From assembly GCF_005871205.1 (NCBI RefSeq), contig NZ_SWKM01000015.1, positions 248,001 to 312,000 of the forward strand: a DNA stretch of 64,000 nucleotides, in the 5' to 3' direction. The notes below the pieces were generated by a model. It made no database searches and was not told where the DNA came from. It saw only the letters and a program-made list of their open reading frames with translations. Both the position numbers and the translations under genes were made by a program. This document shows, piece by piece, positions 18,018 to 27,226 of the stretch; position 1 is the first letter of the stretch; every line of letters begins with the position of its first letter. Source of the stretch: Marinobacter alexandrii (GTDB taxonomy: Bacteria > Pseudomonadota > Gammaproteobacteria > Pseudomonadales > Oleiphilaceae).

Positions 18018-18715
18018 ACCAGCCGCCCCTGTTCCAGACGCAAAACCCGGCCCAGGCTACGTGCCATCTTCATGTCGTGAGTAACCATCACGAACGAAAT
18101 GCCCAGCTCATCGCGAAGCGATTCAATCAACTTACGCACACCTTCCCCGGTATGTTCGTCGAGGTTGCCCGTCGGCTCATCCATCAGCACGCACTGCGGC
18201 TCATTTACCAGGGCGCGGGCAATGGCTACGCGTTGACGCTCACCGCCCGATAACTCACCAGGTTTGTGCGCAAGCCGCTCCGCCAGCCCGACTTGGGTAA
18301 GGAAACGCTCTGCCTTTTGCTTGGCACCACTAACTGCCATGCCGCCAAGCGCGCACGGCATCATTACGTTTTCCAGTGCCGAAAACTCGGGCAGCAAATG
18401 GTGGAACTGATAGACAAAGCCCAGGTGCTGGTTGCGGAACCGGGCCCGCCCGGCTTCCGACAGCCGGTGAATATCTTTCCCACAGATAGAAATCTGGCCG
18501 GAGGACGGTCGATCCAAACCACCAAGCAGGTTCAGCAAGGTGGTTTTACCGGCGCCACTGCTACCAACAATGGCCACCGTCTCGCCAGCCGCCACCTGCA
18601 GCGAAATGTCCGAGAAGATCGTTAGTTTTTCCGGCCCCTCGCTGTAAGTGCGGGTGACCTGACGACAATCGATAACCGGCGCTGTTTGGTGCATGTTCGC
18701 GTTTTCCTTACTCAT
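18005..18715 (-). CDS. lolD: Lipoprotein-releasing system ATP-binding protein
   Basis: ATPase of the LolCDE complex that extracts outer-membrane lipoproteins from the inner membrane and hands them to LolA. The 236 residues contain Walker A GSSGAGKTT (residues 51-59), the signature LSGGERQRVAIARAL, Walker B CVLMDEPTGNLD and the H-loop VTHDMKMA. The Lol-specific stretch LGFVYQFHHLLPEFSALENV links it to the lipoprotein-release subgroup. It overlaps the upstream permease gene by 8 nt. Confidence 0.95.
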   Translation of the reverse strand: MSKENANMHQTAPVIDCRQVTRTYSEGPEKLTIFSDISLQVAAGETVAIVGSSGAGKTTLLNLLGGLDRPSSGQISICGKDIHRLSEAGRARFRNQHLGFVYQFHHLLPEFSALENVMMPCALGGMAVSGAKQKAERFLTQVGLAERLAHKPGELSGGERQRVAIARALVNEPQCVLMDEPTGNLDEHTGEGVRKLIESLRDELGISFVMVTHDMKMARSLGRVLRLEQGRLVQEA

Positions 18716-19949
18716 AACGAAGGGCCTCCGCCGGATCGACCCGGGAAGCCCGCCACGCGGGATAGATCGTCGCCAGCAGGCTCATGGCAAGACCAGCACC
18801 GCTGATGATAAACACGTCCTGCCATTGCAGTTGGGACGGCAGATAACTGATGAAGTAGACATCGGCACTCAGGAACTGGTGCCCCAGCGCGCTCTCCAGC
18901 CAGGAGATAAAGGCACTGATGTTGAGCGCGCCGACGACCCCGAGTGTGGTACCGATGAGCGTGCCGAACACGCCGATCACGGCGCCCTGAACGATGAAAA
19001 TGCGCATAATTCGCCCGGGTGTGGCGCCCATGGTTCTCAGGATCGCGATATCCGCGGTTTTATCGGTAACCACCATGACCAGGGTCGAGACAATATTGAA
19101 CGCAGCAACCGCAACGATGAACATCAGCAGCAAACCAATCATGGTCTTTTCCATGCGAATGGCCTGGAACAGGTTGCCATGGGTGCGGGTCCAGTCGGAG
19201 ATGTAGTACCGCCCCTGCAGCGAGCGGGCGGCCTGCTCCGCCACCTTGGGTGCGGCAAACAGGTCATCCACCAGCAGACGGACACCAAGCGCCTTGCCAC
19301 CGGTGCGCATCAGTTTGGAGGCATCGTCCATGTGGATGAGGGTGTAATTCCCGTCGAGTTCAGCACCAACGCTAAACACACCTTTCACGGTGAACCGCTT
19401 CAGCCGCGGCAAAACACCAGCTGGCGTCACCGAGGCCTCGGGCAGTACCACCGTAACCTTGTCTCCCAACTTCAAACGCAAGCTGGCAGCCATCAGCCGG
19501 CCGACAATAATGCCAAACTCACCGGATTTAAGATCGTGCAAACTGCCATCGACCATGTGGTGCTCAATAATCGAAACGGTTTTCTCCTGTTCTGGCAGGA
19601 CGCCATTCAACAGCACGCCGCGTACGTTGCCACCGCCGGTCACCATGCCTTGGCCCTGAATGAACGGCGCGGCCGCCAGAACCCTCGGATGCTGCTGAAC
19701 CTGCTCATCAATCGATTCCCAGTCCTGCAGCGGGCCAGAGCCTTCGATGACCGCGTGGGGAACCATGCCGAGGATGCGTTGTTTGAGCTCGCGGTCGAAA
19801 CCATTCATCACCGACAGGACGATGATCAGCACCGCCACCCCCAGCATCAGCCCGATCATGGAGGTCAGTGATATAAAGGAAATAAAGTGATTTCGACGTT
19901 TGGCCGCTGTGTAACGCAAGCCGATATAAAACGATAAAGGTCTAAACAT
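18708..19949 (-). CDS. Lipoprotein-releasing system permease, LolC/LolE family
   Basis: Membrane subunit of the Lol exporter, 413 residues from the ATG at 19949. The family N-terminus is MFRPLSFYIGLRYTAAKRRN, with helix 1 at about residues 25-50. A large periplasmic domain follows, then three C-terminal helices ending in YPAWRASRVDPAEALRYE, the FtsX-type coupling motif. The open frame reaches an ATG at 20000, but the family start is the internal ATG at 19949. Many gammaproteobacteria have separate lolC and lolE flanking lolD; only one permease gene is here. It may form a homodimeric LolF-like complex, or a second copy may be elsewhere, so I give no gene symbol. Confidence 0.92.
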   Translation of the reverse strand: MFRPLSFYIGLRYTAAKRRNHFISFISLTSMIGLMLGVAVLIIVLSVMNGFDRELKQRILGMVPHAVIEGSGPLQDWESIDEQVQQHPRVLAAAPFIQGQGMVTGGGNVRGVLLNGVLPEQEKTVSIIEHHMVDGSLHDLKSGEFGIIVGRLMAASLRLKLGDKVTVVLPEASVTPAGVLPRLKRFTVKGVFSVGAELDGNYTLIHMDDASKLMRTGGKALGVRLLVDDLFAAPKVAEQAARSLQGRYYISDWTRTHGNLFQAIRMEKTMIGLLLMFIVAVAAFNIVSTLVMVVTDKTADIAILRTMGATPGRIMRIFIVQGAVIGVFGTLIGTTLGVVGALNISAFISWLESALGHQFLSADVYFISYLPSQLQWQDVFIISGAGLAMSLLATIYPAWRASRVDPAEALRYE

Positions 19950-20091
19950 GGAGAGGCGCCTGTCGCTACCTGCGGGTCTGTCGTGGTCTGGTTTTCCCAT
20001 CCGCCTTCTAGTTCGTACATCTATCTAGTAGTGCATCGGGAAACTGCTAAACTGTTCTCAAATAATGATAATTGAACGCTTCGGAGTCAGG

Positions 20092-20679
20092 ATGACATCA
20101 CCCAACAACCCCAGCGAACCGGCGGAGCATAGCCTTGAGCGTCGAGATTACTTCCGAATCGAGGACAGGATCGGCCTCGAAATCCGAAAACTCTCGCCGA
20201 TGGCCAACCCTGACGAAAAAGCGTTTGGCGACGATCACCTGGAAAGCCTGAAAGCCGAGTACCGGCGACTGGATCAGGACGTCAGGTCCCAGCTTGCCAG
20301 CCTCGCCGAGCGGGACCGCCTGCTCACAGGTCTGATTAAGTCCCTGAATGGCAAGCTGGATACGCTCGCGCGCATTATGGCCTTTGAGCAAAATCCGTTG
20401 CAACCGGAAGACTGGCAGGAAGTTACGCTCAGCGAGGGCGGACTTGCCTTTTCCACCGCCCCGGATACCTTCAAGACCGGAGATCTGCTTAAGGTCCGGA
20501 TGACTCTGCCCCCGGAACTTTTTCAGCCCCGAGCCATTGCCGAGATTATCCATACTCACCCTGACAACGCAGGCGGCGTGCGCATCCACAGTCAATTCGT
20601 ACACATCCAGGACAGCGACCGACAGCAAATCGCGCGGCATGTGATGCGCTGGCAAATTCGCCAACGCAAAAAAGAATAA
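20092..20679 (+). CDS. PilZ domain protein (putative c-di-GMP receptor)
   Basis: A 195-residue cytoplasmic protein. The N-terminal half has ERRDYFRIEDRIGLEI and a helical region (ESLKAEYRRLDQDVRSQLAS). The C-terminal PilZ-like half includes TLSEGGLAF, which corresponds to the [D/N]xSxxG motif, and a strand-rich region. The second RxxxR motif is not obvious, so c-di-GMP binding is uncertain. The ATG at 20092 has GGAG 5 nt upstream and is preferred over the upstream frame start at 20065. It stands next to the lolC/E-type gene but is transcribed away from it. The diguanylate cyclase at 52757 is a possible source of ligand. Confidence 0.75.
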   Translation: MTSPNNPSEPAEHSLERRDYFRIEDRIGLEIRKLSPMANPDEKAFGDDHLESLKAEYRRLDQDVRSQLASLAERDRLLTGLIKSLNGKLDTLARIMAFEQNPLQPEDWQEVTLSEGGLAFSTAPDTFKTGDLLKVRMTLPPELFQPRAIAEIIHTHPDNAGGVRIHSQFVHIQDSDRQQIARHVMRWQIRQRKKE

Positions 20680-20787
20680 ACTGCAGCAGGTTTATGACTT
20701 TTCCCCGATCAAGAAAGACATTACGCTTTATCCACATCGTTCCGATAACATTTTTCAGGCAAATCAGGCCGTAATGGAGAACAGTCA

Positions 20788-21087
20788 ATGAAGAAAAGCA
20801 ACATGATGCTGAGCGTACTGGCTCTGTCGGCCTTTATTCTGGCGCCGTCGAGCAGCGTGGTTGCCGAGCAGATCACCATCCCCGTAGGTTCGCAGACGGA
20901 CAGGGCAAGCATCAGCACTCCCAAAACCGGCATGAGCCAGACCTCTGTTCGCGCCGCCTGGGGTGCTCCCATGGAAATCCGGGGACCGGTCGGTGAGCCA
21001 CCTATCAGCCAATGGCACTATCAGGACTTCATCGTCTACTTCGAAGATAATCGCGTACTGCATTCAGTACTCAAGCCCAAGCGCTGA
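20788..21087 (+). CDS. Small exported protein, possible BamE/SmpA-like fold
   Basis: A 99-residue protein of unknown function. The N-terminus is a clear Sec signal peptide (MKKSNMMLSVLALSAFILA, cleavage near SSVVA-EQ), without a lipobox cysteine, so it is probably periplasmic. The mature part contains TSVRAAWGAPMEIRGPVG and QDFIVYFEDNRVLHSVL. This is the pattern of a helix followed by a G-x-P turn and two strands seen in SmpA/BamE-type domains; that similarity is judged by eye. It is a single gene between the PilZ gene and aguA. Confidence 0.7.
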   Translation: MKKSNMMLSVLALSAFILAPSSSVVAEQITIPVGSQTDRASISTPKTGMSQTSVRAAWGAPMEIRGPVGEPPISQWHYQDFIVYFEDNRVLHSVLKPKR

Positions 21088-21201
21088 ATTCTGTTAGAGT
21101 CGGACAACCTCTGCGGGCAAGCAATTGCCGGCATTGGCCCTGATGTTTTTACGCCTGTTTTGGTTAGAATGGCGGCTTTTACGATTTAAGGTGGCAGTAA
21201 C

Positions 21202-22254
21202 GTGACATTCAGACGTGTGATGCCCGCGGAATGGGCTCCGCAAAGTGCAGTAATGCTGACCTGGCCGCATCCAGGAACGGATTGGGCCGATGTCCTCGAA
21301 CAGGTTGAACCCGTCTTCATAGCTATTGCCGAAGCAGTGCTGCGCTTCGAGCATCTGCTGATCAGCTGTGAACATGTGGTTCGAGTCCAGGAACTGGAGC
21401 GGACACTGAATCGCTATGCCCGTGAACAGGGCCTGCCCGGTCGGGTCGTGTGCGTTCCTGCGCCGGCAAACGATACTTGGGCCAGAGACCATGGCCCGCT
21501 CGCCGTTCAGAAGAATGACGGCCTGACCTTGCTGGACTTTCGTTTTAACGCCTGGGGCGGGAAGTTCCCCTGGGAGAAAGACGACGCCCTCAATCGACAC
21601 CTTGCCAATGCCGGCGCCTTTGGGGCCACGCCCCTTGAGGCCGTCGATTTCGTTTTGGAGGGCGGCTCCATTGAATCCGATGGCGAAGGCACGGTGCTTA
21701 CCACCAGTGAATGCCTGCTGACGCCAACCCGGAATCCGGCCCACGATCGCGCCGCTATCGAACATCTGTTGTCTGAGGTGCTGGGTGCCGATCGAGTGCT
21801 CTGGCTCAATCATGGCTTCCTCGCAGGCGACGATACCGATAGCCACATCGATACCCTGGCACGATTCTGCAGCCCAGACCGTATCTGTTACGTGGCCTGC
21901 GACAACCCGGATGACGAACACTATGGTGCCTTGTCAGCCATGGCCGAAGAGCTTCGGGAATTTCGCAAGCGCGACGGTTCGCCGTATCAGCTAACCGCTC
22001 TGCCTCTGCCCGATCCGATTTATGACGACGAAGGCACGCGGCTTCCGGCGACCTACGCAAACTTTCTGATCATCAATGGCGCCGTTCTGCTGCCCATCTA
22101 TGGCACGCCTCAGGATGAACAGGCCGCAAGCATCATGGCGGACCTGTTCCCGGATCGGGAAATCGTGCCCATTAATTGCCGGGCACTGGTTCTGCAGCAT
22201 GGCAGCCTACATTGCGTCACCATGCAAATTCCCGAAGGAGTTGTCGCCCCATGA
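21202..22254 (+). CDS. aguA: Agmatine deiminase
   Basis: Converts agmatine to N-carbamoylputrescine and ammonia in the cytoplasm, the first step of the agmatine route to putrescine. The 350 residues show the peptidyl-arginine deiminase family signatures NDTWARDHGPLAV, EGGSIESDGEGTVLTT and LNHGFLAGDDTDSHIDT, with the catalytic cysteine C338 in HGSLHCVTMQIP. The GTG at 21202 is used because AAGGTGG precedes it by 7 nt; an ATG at 21220 is an alternative. Its stop overlaps aguB as ATGA, so the two enzymes of the route are translationally coupled. Confidence 0.95.
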   Translation: MTFRRVMPAEWAPQSAVMLTWPHPGTDWADVLEQVEPVFIAIAEAVLRFEHLLISCEHVVRVQELERTLNRYAREQGLPGRVVCVPAPANDTWARDHGPLAVQKNDGLTLLDFRFNAWGGKFPWEKDDALNRHLANAGAFGATPLEAVDFVLEGGSIESDGEGTVLTTSECLLTPTRNPAHDRAAIEHLLSEVLGADRVLWLNHGFLAGDDTDSHIDTLARFCSPDRICYVACDNPDDEHYGALSAMAEELREFRKRDGSPYQLTALPLPDPIYDDEGTRLPATYANFLIINGAVLLPIYGTPQDEQAASIMADLFPDREIVPINCRALVLQHGSLHCVTMQIPEGVVAP

Positions 22255-23174
22255 ACAGCCGTCGCGACAGTCAACTATTGAAACTGGCCGCTGTCCAGCA
22301 GGCATGCAGCTCCGATAAGGCGGCAAGTCTGGCCACCACGGAAAAACTGGTGCGCGAAGCCGTCGCCAATGGCGCCAGTCTTGTCGTGCTGCAAGAGCTT
22401 CACGCCACGCTCTATTTCTGCCAAACCGAAGACACCGATGTATTCGAGCTGGCGGAATCCATTCCTGGCCCTACCAGCGAGCGCCTGTCCAGCCTGGCGA
22501 AGGAACTCGGTGTGGTGCTGGTCGGCTCCATCTTCGAGCGACGGATGAACGGTGTCTACCACAACACCGCCGTGGTGTTTGAATCCGACGGCTCACTGGC
22601 AGGCCTGTACCGAAAGATGCACATACCGGACGACCCGGGTTTTTACGAGAAGTTCTACTTCACCCCGGGCGATGCCGAATTCAACGATGGTCGCAGCGGC
22701 TTCACCCCAATTGAGACCTCTGTTGGCAAACTCGGCGTGCTGGTCTGCTGGGACCAATGGTATCCCGAGGCGGCTCGCCTGATGGCGCTGGCCGGCGCCG
22801 AAATCCTCATCTATCCCACGGCTATTGGCTGGGATGTAACCGACGATCCGGACGAGCAGGCGCGCCAGCTTGAAGCCTGGGTAACAGTGCAGCGAGGCCA
22901 CGCGGTTGCTAACAACCTGCCCGTAGTTGCCCCTAACCGGGTCGGAACCGAGCCGGATCCCTCTGGCCAATCGGATGGCATCCGCTTTTGGGGTAACAGC
23001 TTTATTTGCGGCCCCCAGGGCGAATTCCTCGCCCGCGCCGACGAATCCAGTGAATGCATTCTGAGTGTCACCATCGACCGAACCAGAAGTGAATCGGTCC
23101 GCCGCATCTGGCCGTATCTGAGAGACCGTCGCATCGATGCCTACAGCGACATCCTCAAGCGCGTAAGGGACTGA
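22251..23174 (+). CDS. aguB: N-carbamoylputrescine amidohydrolase
   Basis: Nitrilase-superfamily enzyme of 307 residues that hydrolyses N-carbamoylputrescine to putrescine, CO2 and ammonia. The catalytic triad is visible: glutamate in LVVLQELHATLYF, lysine in LYRKMHIPDDPGFYEKFYF and C166 in VLVCWDQWYPEAAR. The reading frame is open from 22176, but the ATG at 22251 overlaps the aguA stop by 4 nt and has GGAG upstream, so I choose it. The substrate follows from its pairing with aguA. Confidence 0.96.
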   Translation: MNSRRDSQLLKLAAVQQACSSDKAASLATTEKLVREAVANGASLVVLQELHATLYFCQTEDTDVFELAESIPGPTSERLSSLAKELGVVLVGSIFERRMNGVYHNTAVVFESDGSLAGLYRKMHIPDDPGFYEKFYFTPGDAEFNDGRSGFTPIETSVGKLGVLVCWDQWYPEAARLMALAGAEILIYPTAIGWDVTDDPDEQARQLEAWVTVQRGHAVANNLPVVAPNRVGTEPDPSGQSDGIRFWGNSFICGPQGEFLARADESSECILSVTIDRTRSESVRRIWPYLRDRRIDAYSDILKRVRD

Positions 23175-23181
23175 CCCTGGA

Positions 23182-24093
23182 ATGAAAAAACTGATTGATA
23201 CTGTTGTTCATGAGTTGAACCAGATACTGCTTGGCAAGGATCAGCAAGTGCGTCTGGCCATATGCGGCCTGCTGGCCCGGGGCCACCTGCTGATAGAGGA
23301 CATTCCCGGCATGGGCAAGACTACCCTGTCCCATGCGCTCGCCAAGATCATGGGCCTGAGCTATCAGCGCATCCAGTTCACCAACGACCTGTTACCGGCC
23401 GACGTACTGGGCTACTCCATGTACGACAAGGAAGCCGGCAGCCTGGTGTTCCACCCGGGCCCGATCTTTGCCCAAGTCGTGCTTGCGGACGAAATCAACC
23501 GGGCTTCACCGCGCACCCAGAGTGCACTGCTTGAAGCCATGGAGGAGCGCCAGGTTTCCATTGAGGGCGAGACCCGCCCACTGCCCCAACCATTTTTCGT
23601 CATTGCCACCCAGAACCCCATTGAACAGGGCGGCACCTTCCCACTTCCTGAGTCGCAGCTTGACCGGTTTCTGATGCGCCTGCGCCTGGGTTATCCGGAC
23701 CCGAGAGCAGAGCGTGAACTGCTGGAAGGCGAAGACCGCAAAGTAATGACCGAGCGGCTCACGGCCATGCTGCCCCAGGCCGAGCTGGCAACACTGCAGG
23801 ATGCGGTCAGCCGGGTAAAAGCCAGCCCCGCCCTGCTCGACTACGTCCAGCGCCTGCTGGAACAGAGTCGGCGCATGCCAGGCCTGCTGTACGGCCTGTC
23901 CCCCCGCGCCGGTCTTGGCCTGGTGCGCGCCGCCAAAGCCTGGGCCCTGATGGAAGGCCGTCACCATGTGCTGCCCGACGACATCCAGACGGTGTTCCCC
24001 TCGATCGCCGAGCACCGCCTGGAACAGGGCGAATCCGGCAAGAGCGCTGAGCGGGTTCGGCAACTTCTGGCCAGCGTCTCGGTCCTTGAGTAA
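23182..24093 (+). CDS. MoxR-family AAA+ ATPase
   Basis: A 303-residue cytoplasmic chaperone-like ATPase. Walker A is IPGMGKTT with K46, Walker B is VVLADEINRASPRTQSALLE, sensor 1 is FVIATQNPIEQGGTFPLPESQLDRFLM, and the lid domain contains GLSPRAGLGLVRAAKAWA. MoxR ATPases usually sit in operons with DUF58 and von Willebrand A membrane proteins, whose assembly they assist. Here none of those genes follows. Instead the gene starts only 7 nt after aguB and is followed by trxB after 137 bp. Its partner is therefore unknown. Confidence 0.93.
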   Translation: MKKLIDTVVHELNQILLGKDQQVRLAICGLLARGHLLIEDIPGMGKTTLSHALAKIMGLSYQRIQFTNDLLPADVLGYSMYDKEAGSLVFHPGPIFAQVVLADEINRASPRTQSALLEAMEERQVSIEGETRPLPQPFFVIATQNPIEQGGTFPLPESQLDRFLMRLRLGYPDPRAERELLEGEDRKVMTERLTAMLPQAELATLQDAVSRVKASPALLDYVQRLLEQSRRMPGLLYGLSPRAGLGLVRAAKAWALMEGRHHVLPDDIQTVFPSIAEHRLEQGESGKSAERVRQLLASVSVLE

Positions 24094-24221
24094 ATAGCGA
24101 AGTTTTATAAGCGGAATTGGCCAAATCGAATGGCAGATCGCACCATTCGTGTTAGCCTTTCGCCCTTTCTTGACAAAACTGGGCCCGAAAATGGCGCTCA
24201 GCGTCGTACCGAATTTAGTGA

Positions 24222-25184
<963 letters not shown>

Positions 25185-25223
25185 ACTAAACTGACGCAAA
25201 CGACTCAATAGTTTGCGGAGATT

Positions 25224-25320
25224 GGCGGGGTGAGTGGTCTTAGACTGTGCGGAGCCAGGGATGGCGGAGCCAAGCGTCCAGGGAAGGATTCACAGCGGGT
25301 CTAAGACCACTCGCCCCGCC
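25224..25320. repeat. 97-bp unit with 22-bp terminal inverted repeats
   Basis: The left arm 25224-25245 (begins GGCGGGGTGA) and the right arm 25299-25320 (ends TCGCCCCGCC) are inverted copies with one mismatch in 22. Inside, CTGTG at 25245-25249 pairs with CACAG at 25291-25295, and two copies of CAGGG(A/T)-type motifs (CAGGGATGG at 25256-25264, CAGGGAAGG at 25279-25287) lie 23 bp apart. Outer bases CGGAG (25216-25220) and CTCCG (25329-25333) extend the symmetry. It fills the trxB-aat gap. It resembles a dispersed intergenic palindromic repeat or MITE and may also terminate trxB transcription. No other copy was noticed in this window. Confidence 0.75.
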
Positions 25321-25372
25321 GATCGATACTCCGATCACGAGCAATGCTGGCAATCTCTGACATTGGAGCAGG

Positions 25373-26086
25373 ATGACCTCACTACCTTGGCTTGACCCGG
25401 ACCAGCTCTGGTTCCCTCCTGTAGATGAAGCACTGGACGACCCCGACGGGCTCTTGGCTCTCGGCGGCGATCTGTCGACCGAACGACTCCTCCTTGCCTA
25501 CCGAAATGGCATTTTTCCCTGGTACAGCGATGATCAGCCCATCCTCTGGTGGTCCCCTGACCCACGTTGCGTATTACTGCCCGGAGACATTCACGTCTCC
25601 CGAAGCTTACGCAGGACCCTGAATCAGGGGCGTTTTCAGGTGACCGCCGACCAGGCCTTTGGCCGTGTTATTCGCCTGTGTGCGACTACACGAGCCGAGG
25701 GCACCTGGATTACCGAAGACATGATCGCCAGCTTCTCCGAGCTGCACCGGCAGGGTGTGGCCCACTCCATTGAAGTCTGGAATCAGTCCGGCGAGCTCGC
25801 CGGTGGCATGTACGGGATCGCGATCGGACAGTGCTTTTTCGGGGAGTCTATGTTCTCGCTGGAAACCAATGCCTCCAAGGTGCTGATGGTGCATCTGGCC
25901 CACCAGCTGCAAGAGTGGGATTACAAGGTCATGGACTGCCAGGTGGAGAGTCGACACCTGCTAACGATGGGTGCACGCTCTATTTCACGCAGCGAGTTTT
26001 TATCTATACTCAGGGCATGCGTTGATCGAAAACCGAATCAACGTGACTGGAAAATCCGCTGGCAATGGTCTGGGCCGGAGGCGTGA
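25373..26086 (+). CDS. aat: Leucyl/phenylalanyl-tRNA-protein transferase
   Basis: Attaches Leu or Phe from aminoacyl-tRNA to proteins with N-terminal Arg or Lys, creating primary N-degrons read by ClpS. The 237 residues show the family features FPPVDEALDDPDGLLALGGDL, YRNGIFPWYSDDQPILWWSP and GGMYGIAIGQCFFGESMFS. Its stop is immediately followed by the ATG of the arginyl-transferase homologue (no gap), so the two are co-translated. It belongs with bpt, clpA and clpS in one N-degron gene block. Confidence 0.97.
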   Translation: MTSLPWLDPDQLWFPPVDEALDDPDGLLALGGDLSTERLLLAYRNGIFPWYSDDQPILWWSPDPRCVLLPGDIHVSRSLRRTLNQGRFQVTADQAFGRVIRLCATTRAEGTWITEDMIASFSELHRQGVAHSIEVWNQSGELAGGMYGIAIGQCFFGESMFSLETNASKVLMVHLAHQLQEWDYKVMDCQVESRHLLTMGARSISRSEFLSILRACVDRKPNQRDWKIRWQWSGPEA

Positions 26087-26800
26087 ATGAGCAATCTTAG
26101 AACACTGGTGTTCTTCGCAACCCCACCTCACGACTGTAGCTACCTTCCGGATCGCGAAGCGACCACCATGTTCGTGGATCCACGCGCCCACATCGACAAG
26201 AAACTGTACAGCCAGCTCACCGCCCTCGGTTTTCGTCGCAGCGGCTCGCACTACTACCGTCCCCACTGCGAAAACTGCAACGCCTGCATTCCCGTTCGCC
26301 TGAAAGTGGATGATTTTGAGCCCGACCGGAACCAGAAGCGCGTGCTGCGCAAAAACCAGGACCTGGAATACAGCCTGGTGCAGGCCCGTTTCAACGAACA
26401 CTATTACCGGCTCTATGCCAGCTACATTGAAGAGCGCCATAAGGACGGTGACATGTACCCGCCCTCCCCGGAACAGTTTTCCTCGTTCCTGGTGGAAGGC
26501 GCCACCGACTCCTGGTTCCTGGAGATTCGCCTGAACCGCGAGCTAATCGGCCTGGCAGCGATTGACCTACTCGACGACGGCCTATCCGCCATCTATACCA
26601 TTTTCAAACCGTCACTTGAGCACCGAAGCCTCGGCACCTACGCCATCCTGTGGCAAATTGAGGAGGCCAAGCGACGGGGCCTGCCACACTTATACTTGGG
26701 CTACTGGATTCGAGAATGCCGGAAAATGAACTACAAAACCCGCTTCCAGCCCATCGAAGCCTTGCGGGAAGGGCAATGGCTGCCCATGGAGTTGAACTGA
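26087..26800 (+). CDS. bpt: Aspartate/glutamate leucyltransferase (arginyl-transferase family)
   Basis: Transfers leucine to proteins with N-terminal Asp or Glu in bacteria that have Bpt, a homologue of eukaryotic ATE1. The 237 residues carry the N-terminal family motif DCSYLPDREATTMFVDP, the conserved cysteine segment PHCENCNACIPVRLKV, and the C-terminal YLGYWIRECRKMNYKTRF. It starts directly after aat. Bpt and Aat together feed acidic and basic N-termini into the ClpS/ClpAP route. Leucyl rather than arginyl specificity is from family knowledge, not from this sequence alone. Confidence 0.95.
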   Translation: MSNLRTLVFFATPPHDCSYLPDREATTMFVDPRAHIDKKLYSQLTALGFRRSGSHYYRPHCENCNACIPVRLKVDDFEPDRNQKRVLRKNQDLEYSLVQARFNEHYYRLYASYIEERHKDGDMYPPSPEQFSSFLVEGATDSWFLEIRLNRELIGLAAIDLLDDGLSAIYTIFKPSLEHRSLGTYAILWQIEEAKRRGLPHLYLGYWIRECRKMNYKTRFQPIEALREGQWLPMELN

Positions 26801-26882
26801 TTTTTGCCAAAGGCTGATAAATCAGGCAGAATTGCGCAATTTAAAATCACGAGAAGTACATTCCACGAGAGGTTTCTACTGA

Positions 26883-27101
26883 ATGGCGAAATCAGATGTC
26901 ATTGAAATGGAAGGCGTTATTATCGATACCCTTCCGAATACCATGTTCCGTGTTGAACTCAGCAACGGTCACGTGGTGACTGCTCATATCTCCGGAAAGA
27001 TGCGCAAAAACTACATCCGCATCCTGACCGGCGACAAGGTCAAGGTTGAGCTGACTCCCTACGACCTGAGCAAGGGCCGCATTGTGTATCGCGCCCGTTA
27101 A
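26883..27101 (+). CDS. infA: Translation initiation factor IF-1
   Basis: A 72-residue S1-type OB-fold protein that binds the ribosomal A site during initiation. The sequence is nearly canonical from [19 protein letters not shown] through [20 protein letters not shown] to the end RIVYRAR. GAGAGG lies 9-10 nt upstream of the ATG. It is a monocistronic gene between the aat-bpt pair and the convergent clpA, ended by a strong terminator. Confidence 0.99.
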   Translation: MAKSDVIEMEGVIIDTLPNTMFRVELSNGHVVTAHISGKMRKNYIRILTGDKVKVELTPYDLSKGRIVYRAR

Positions 27102-27117
27102 GGCCGACTGACATCTG

Positions 27118-27142
27118 AAAAGCCCCGTCTCGGGGCTTTTTT
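27118..27142 (+). terminator. Intrinsic terminator of infA
   Basis: AAAAGCCCCG, loop TCT, CGGGGCTTTT followed by more T residues: a 10-bp stem with a T-tract 17 nt after the infA stop codon. Confidence 0.92.
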
Positions 27143-27170
27143 GTTGGCAAGAACAGTTAGTCGCCGATAC

Positions 27171-27203
27171 AAAAAAACCGCTGCCATGGGCAGCGGTTTT
27201 TTT
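27171..27203. terminator. Bidirectional terminator between infA and clpA
   Basis: A poly-A run, CCGCTGCC, loop ATG, GGCAGCGG and a poly-T run form a long perfect stem with a T-tract on both strands. It lies 23 nt beyond the clpA stop, so it mainly ends the clpA transcript and backs up the infA terminator. Confidence 0.9.
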
Positions 27204-27226
27204 ATTGCTGACAGAGGGCCGGTGTC

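Noticed and set aside
18693..19871. 392-codon plus-strand frame opposite the lolC/E gene
   Set aside because: Antisense shadow without any family features; the minus-strand gene is well supported.
24127..24149. Stem CGAATGG...CCATTCG before trxB
   Set aside because: Seven bp with a 9-nt loop and no T-run; too weak to call a terminator or operator.
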